DNA of 64,000 nucleotides from Cymodocea nodosa (taxonomy: Eukaryota > Streptophyta > Magnoliopsida > Alismatales > Cymodoceaceae): positions 1,798,001 through 1,862,000 of the forward strand of contig JAZBRI010000004.1 of the NCBI GenBank assembly GCA_036874045.1, in the 5' to 3' direction. Below are positions 59,601 to 64,000 of the stretch, in pieces. The notes under the pieces were generated by a model, which worked only from the letters and a program-made list of their open reading frames with translations, was not told the origin of the DNA and made no database searches. Position 1 is the stretch's first letter, and the number at the start of each line of letters is the position of its first letter. The translations under genes were made by a program, and so were the position numbers.

Positions 59601-60470
59601 TAATTGAGAAAGATTGACATTTGTACACTAGCAATACCTCTCGACAAATGAACAAGCTACCCTATTGACCACAACTGAAGCACCTAACCCTCCCACCTTA
59701 CCATCTACAACAACCTAGATGATTCTTCCCGTACATAGCATAAGAAGGAGAAACATCTTCTTCTCTTGTCCATTTTGCATGTTACTAGAAGGTCTATTAC
59801 TTGACTAAGAAGAGACCTAAGGAGCTAAGATGGGAATAGTACTAACTAATGATGGGTGTACTTAAAACTATGGTAGGACTTAAGCACCTTTCTAAGAAAT
59901 GTTCATAGACCATCCTTTACCATCATGTCTAGGTGTATAGCCTATCAATAAGTGGCAAGTCTTTGCATGGCTTCTACAAAACCAATTTATGCATCTAGTC
60001 CCTAATAAGATCTAGAGATTTGCTTATCCTCATTTACCATATGTTTAGGTATAAATAAGGATAGTCAGGTAAATTCTCCCTTGTATTGATCTACTATCAT
60101 GCTCCCTTGTTAGAGTCTCTTGAATTCTAACTCCATCTCAGGCCTAGTACTAGGTGGGTAGTATATTTCTAGAAATATTTCCTTGAAGACCTTTTAGGTC
60201 CATGGCTCTCCTCCTAACTTGTAGAGTTGTTCCTTAGTCTCTCACCAATCTAATGTACTCTCTCGGAGTGTACAAAGATTAGCAATGATAGTTTCACGAA
60301 TTTTGACTCCCAACTTTGCCTTCTTATTATGGATAGTCTATCCCACACTAGAATCTCTATGTTCACCATTCATATATGATTCTAAGAATGAAGAATAAAA
60401 AGGATTAGTTGCAAAATAATTCATAATTCACTCATTTTCTATTCTATACCACTTATGAGACTTATAAGAC
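56700..60470 (-). pseudogene. Gypsy gag-pol pseudogene
   Basis: Gag at about 60430-59900: TFKEIFLEIYYPPSTRPEME, LEFKRL.QGSMIVDQYKGEF, LSLFIPKHMVNEDK, IGFVEAMQRLATY. A decayed zinc knuckle lies near 59700. RT at about 58780-58330: [11 protein letters not shown], then [36 protein letters not shown], and the active-site block [16 protein letters not shown] where the family has FIDD, so both catalytic Asp residues are replaced by Asn. Integrase end at about 56990-56800: IVKLYSIPLIITSDRD, ALGT.LQFSTAFHS, YTIQILEDIPRNCA. The C-terminal chromodomain is not found, lost with a deletion before the 3' LTR. Stops occur throughout. Confidence 0.85.
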
Positions 60471-60529
60471 TTAAGTCTTATAGTTAAATCTCTAGCTTAG
60501 ATACCAATTTAATTATTATACATTAAAGG

Positions 60530-61648
60530 GATATAACAATCATTGTAATATTAAAGAGAAAAAAATTATATATAAAAAAAATATAAAGGTACATGAAAAA
60601 CTTCCTTCTCTAATATTATAGGGTTGGGTACCTACTTAAAAGGTATAACCTACTAATCAAAAATATTTGTCATATATGTCTAAAGGAAAAATAATGTTAA
60701 CATTGCAGTGCAATTAATCATTTATAATTATGTCTTAAACTATGTTACTCATTTTTAAATATGTACAACCAAAATATTAGTAATATATTACAAAATAGAT
60801 GATTACATCTCATATCACATAACTTCTAAAAATGTCTACAAGAGATAACAAAAAGTTATCATAACTTGACAACTACACTACAACATCCTCTCCTAGTTTT
60901 GCTTAGTTTGGTAATCCTTTTGGTAACCTAAAATAGTAAATCATAGGCATGAACTAAAACTCAGTTAGTGATTTCACTATAAGTCCAAAAATAACATAAG
61001 TAAATATAACATGCATGCCATGGAAAGACTATCCAATCAATAATTAATGCAATATGGAAAAATGCAGAACAATAATAATAAATATAAGCTATACAAAATA
61101 AAATAACATACTTAGCCTCCATTATTTTATATATGTCCATATTTAATACATTTAGCTATGGTCACATTTAACCCTTGTAATAGGATATGTATGCCACATA
61201 TCTCATTGTGATTGGATCATATGACCACTCTCAATTTTGAGACGAGATTAAGAGTATCATATCTTAATTATGTATCAATAATGGCCAAATCTATACATAA
61301 CTAAACTAATCTATCAATCATGTATAAAATATCATCATAAGCCTTAAATTATCAATATCATGCATAACTAATGGTATGTCATTTCTTACTAATGCAACAT
61401 ATGTATAAATAAACCTTTCATATTCAATATTATTTGCACATATAACGTATATCTCTTACGAATGTTAAAATCTCAATAATTATATATAGTTCCCATATAT
61501 ATGCAAAATCTATATGTAATTGCATATAACATGTAATTTAAGTAATAATCAATATAAATGTGCAAAAATCAACATATATATACTCATCTCTCTATAACAT
61601 GCTCAAACTCTAATATATATGTAAATAATGTCATAATAATGCATAAAT
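60530..61648 (-). repeat. 5' LTR of the Gypsy element, truncated
   Basis: Aligns with the left LTR from its inner end (ATATAACAATC) to AATGCATAAATCA, then stops abruptly at 61648 while the left LTR continues about 300 bp further. This marks the outer breakpoint of the element. Confidence 0.75.
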
Positions 61649-62400
61649 CAATAAAAAAATCTTTCTATTATCAGACAAATAAAAAAGTAAATTATCAAGA
61701 GACATTTACTTCTGTTATCAAAATGACCATCTTTAGAGTCACCTTGTCTTTAATGACCGAACTTAAATAAATATTTCATCATCAGTGCCTTCATTCATGA
61801 AGATTAAGAAGAAATCTACATGAGCATTTCTTAAGGTCCTGATAAACTAATAAAAGGTCTGTTAGGTTAAGAAATCTTTCTATGAACTCAAGCAAGTTTC
61901 TAGGATTTTGTTAACTGAACATTTTAATTCTTTAATTAAAGCCAAGTATACCTCATCAATCAAAAGTAGATTACTCAGAATAAAAAGTTCCGCTCGATTA
62001 ATTAATAACATAGATCATCACTTCAAGCAAAATCTTCACATTTTTCGTAAAGAAAATATAATTTTTTTTTTCACAGTTACAACTCTAACATACAAATATT
62101 GTCACGAAATGAGATTCAAAATATTCTGCCCCAAAATTTCTTTTATCTTTATCTAATTTTTTATTGACACATGATTGAAGGATCAATTATATAAAATAAT
62201 TTTATTTTTAATTAACGTTGTGATATAAAAAATCATACACACAACCTTGTTTATTCGAGTTGTGTCTTCTCGCTGCAAAAGTTGGAGAATGTCTGTAAAA
62301 AAATATAATAAGATTTTACACACAACTTTGTATATTTAGATCATGAATTATCTTCTTACGACGTTGAAATCTACGTTACCGAAAAAAAGGCATAATAAGA
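61649..62400. other. AT-rich intergenic DNA upstream of RanGAP
   Basis: No gene recognised. It contains two partly similar blocks near 62222-62260 and 62315-62350 (ACACAACCTTGTTTATTCGA and ACACAACTTTGTATATTTAG), a short direct repeat. The promoter of the RanGAP gene probably lies in its right part. Confidence 0.4.
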
Positions 62401-62656
62401 TGATGTTCAAAATTTAAATGATCTAAACCTCGAAAGCGAGCGGCGGAGCGATTTCGAAGAACGCGCCATCTCCACCGTCGGATCTGTCCGATCCAACGGT
62501 CGTCCTTCCGTTCCCAAGGGTTAACACCCCTCCATGGTCGGGTTTCAAAAGCAGTTTCCCCTTCCAATATTCCCATTTCCCACCACTCGAGCTACTCCTC
62601 TCGCCCTCGACCTTCGCCCTCGCCCTCGCCCTCGCCCTCTTCAGCGCAGATCCAAG
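62401..62656 (+). promoter_or_regulatory. RanGAP promoter-proximal region and 5'-UTR exon
   Basis: Composition shifts to GC/CT-rich, typical of a plant 5' UTR. A TCGCCC hexamer is repeated about five times at 62602-62638. A good donor AAG/GTATCG at 62656/62657 pairs with the acceptor TACTGCAG at 63216, giving a 560-bp 5'-UTR intron. An imperfect inverted repeat (ACCGTCGGATC and GATCCAACGGT, 62475-62502) could form a hairpin near the transcription start. The start site itself is not placed. Confidence 0.55.
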
Positions 62657-63230
62657 GTATCGAGCGGTATCTGTGTCCTCCTCCTCCTCCGTTCGCAGAT
62701 TTCTCTTGCGTTATTTTTGATTTTGATGGTCGATTCTTCAGTGGTATTGGCATTATCTAGTAGAAAAGCTAGAAGAATGGGGTCTTATTCACTTTTAGGG
62801 GGATTAGATTTAGGAATCAGGAGGGGGAAGTGAGAGAGGGTTCCTATCTGGTTATTTTTGCGTTGCGTTTCTCGTTTTAGAGTTCGTTTGTTTATGTGTT
62901 AGGTTTTTTTTTTTTTTAACTGTATTACCTCCACATGCTTTGCTCCAAATCATTAGATCAGAAGGGGATTGATTCGGTTTACGGGGATTCAGATCACGTT
63001 CTGTAGTTCTAGATGTTCGATTCATGGAATCATTTCTGACATGTTTTGAATGATGCTGACTTGCTGATTGTTTCTGGACCTCGTATTTTATTTTTCGGTT
63101 TATTTTAAACCTTTTGCAGAGCCGTAAAACTTGCTTGTAGTGTACTCGCCTGATATTTACTCACAAAGTGCTTGTTAACTACTTGGTTATTTTGGTGTTC
63201 ACTTGAAATACTGCAGAAAGATTTCATATC

Positions 63231-64000
63231 ATGGGGTCCGCAGAGCAAGGCTTCCAGCATCGTACATTCACAATTAAGCTTTGGCCACCAAGCCAGAGCA
63301 CACGCACGATGCTTGTAGAGCGGATGACCAAGAATCTTACCACCGAATCCATATTCTCTAGAAAGTACGGTCTACTCAGCGGAGAAGAAGCCTGTTTGGA
63401 TGCTAAGGAAATAGAGGAAGCAGGTTTTGCGGTTGCCAATGCTCATTACGAGAAAGAACCTGATGGTGATGGAAGCTCAGCAGTACAGCTTTATGCTAAG
63501 GAAACTAGCAAGCGTATGCTGGAGGTTATCAAGAGGGGACCTAGATCAATGGGGAATGGAGATGTGAGTACGATTGACAGAGATTCTTCTTTGCAGAAAA
63601 CGGTGCTTGATATATCTGGGGGGAAAAGAGCATTTCTTGAAGGTGATGAAGCAACCGAGCTTCTCAAGCCACTAACAGAGAAGGGAAACTCCTTCACAAA
63701 AATATGCTTCAGCAATAGGAGCTTTGGTCTTGACGCTGCACATGTTGCAGAACCTATCCTTGCGTCAATCAAGAATCAGTTGACAGAAGTGGACCTTTCA
63801 GACTTTGTTGCCGGAAGGCCTGAAGAGGAAGCACTTGAAGTTATGAGGATTTTTTCCTCAGCTCTAGAGGGTTGTGCTTTAAGATATCTTGACCTTTCAA
63901 ACAATGCCTTGGGTGAGAAAGGTGTGAGGGCATTTGGTTCACTCCTAAAATCTCAGGAAAGTTTAGAAAACCTCTATTTAATGAATGATGGCATATCCCC
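63231..64000 (+). CDS. RANGAP1: RAN GTPase-activating protein 1 (WPP domain, 5' part)
   Basis: Partial: the ATG at 63231 opens a frame of 256 codons that leaves the window. The WPP domain is at residues about 13-110, with the namesake LWPPSQSTR (Trp18-Pro19-Pro20), MLVERMTKNLTTESIFSRKY, EEAGFAVANAHYEKEPDGDG and AVQLYAKETSKRMLEVI. A spacer with ISGGKRAFLEGDEATELLKP follows, then the first leucine-rich repeats (LTEVDLSDFVAG, LRYLDLSNNALGEKGVRAFG, LENLYLMNDGIS). Known for the family: the WPP domain targets plant RanGAP to the nuclear envelope and cell plate, and the LRR part stimulates Ran GTP hydrolysis, driving nucleocytoplasmic transport. Plant RanGAP coding regions are commonly in one exon after a 5'-UTR intron, which fits the layout here. 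Nothing looks broken in the visible part. Confidence 0.95.
   Translation, partial: MGSAEQGFQHRTFTIKLWPPSQSTRTMLVERMTKNLTTESIFSRKYGLLSGEEACLDAKEIEEAGFAVANAHYEKEPDGDGSSAVQLYAKETSKRMLEVIKRGPRSMGNGDVSTIDRDSSLQKTVLDISGGKRAFLEGDEATELLKPLTEKGNSFTKICFSNRSFGLDAAHVAEPILASIKNQLTEVDLSDFVAGRPEEEALEVMRIFSSALEGCALRYLDLSNNALGEKGVRAFGSLLKSQESLENLYLMNDGIS

Larger units (their letters stand above)
55259..61648 (-). mobile_element. Ty3/Gypsy retrotransposon, chromovirus-like, decayed
   Basis: Left LTR about 55259-56680 and right LTR about 60530-61648 align over more than 1 kb in direct orientation. Between them the - strand carries gag, protease-like sequence, RT, RNase H and integrase in Gypsy order. A primer-binding-like TTGGTATCTAAGC (- strand, about 60495-60507) lies inside the right LTR, and a purine run AAGGAGGG (- strand, about 56681-56690) beside the left LTR. 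The right LTR ends about 320 bp early at 61648, so the outer 5' end is lost. Gag wording (STRPEMELEFKRL, FIPKHM, GFVEAMQ) fits the Tekay/Del branch of chromoviruses. Confidence 0.85.

Noticed and set aside
1..64000. tRNA genes, organelle DNA insertions, or a biosynthetic cluster
   Set aside because: I looked for tRNA box patterns, chloroplast or mitochondrial gene sequence and co-located pathway enzymes and saw none I could support by eye. The three host genes have unrelated roles.

Overview
The window reads as nuclear DNA of a flowering plant. It has intron-bearing genes with GT-AG junctions, long AT-rich intergenic DNA full of decayed retroelements, and conserved plant-only protein families. 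Codon use and the GC-rich first exons of the genes would suit a non-grass monocot (palm-like), but that placement is inference and I could not test it. Three plant genes are supported, all on the + strand. (1) A complete RCD1/SRO1-type gene at 34378-36923 has a WWE domain, a PARP-like domain and an RST domain in six coding exons. (2) A complete three-exon plastid fibrillin (PAP/fibrillin, FBN2-like) gene lies at 38371-43207. (3) The 5' part of a RanGAP1 gene, with a WPP domain followed by the start of leucine-rich repeats, runs from 63231 off the right edge. A fourth, orphan GC-rich stretch at 16.68-17.58 kb looks like the 5' end of a gene or a captured gene fragment.

Most of the rest is mobile DNA. 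From left to right: a 5S-rRNA-derived sequence (548-665) followed by a 65-bp tandem triplet; a decayed Myb/SANT-like ORF of a PIF/Harbinger transposon (1.87-2.87 kb); a 1,025-bp TIR element with a TAA target duplication (4540-5564) and a relative near 8.5-9.3 kb; a gag-only Sirevirus-like Copia element with both LTRs (9706-15459); a 5'-truncated L1-type LINE on the - strand (18.24-20.76 kb); retroelement debris (22.5-25.4 kb); a decayed - strand Copia element with short terminal repeats (25397-31010) that holds a minisatellite and coiled-coil ORF remnants; a small Tourist-like MITE upstream of the SRO gene; a LINE tail inside fibrillin intron 1; a GC-rich 80-bp tandem array just downstream of fibrillin; a PIF/Harbinger element with Myb-like and DDE transposase remnants (46.0-48.7 kb); a - strand Copia element with recognisable gag, integrase, RT and RNase H, flanked by an unusually long duplication of about 125 bp (49.2-53.9 kb); and a - strand Ty3/Gypsy (chromovirus-like) element with LTRs (55.26-61.65 kb).

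The three host genes have unrelated roles: stress and hormone transcription-factor scaffolding, plastoglobule/thylakoid lipid association, and Ran GTPase activation at the nuclear envelope. Nothing suggests a functional cluster. I found no convincing new enzymatic system. The most unusual signals are structural: the long duplication around the Copia insertion, the 5S-derived element, the minisatellites, and the polypurine-rich, tail-repeat-rich gag-only retroelement.
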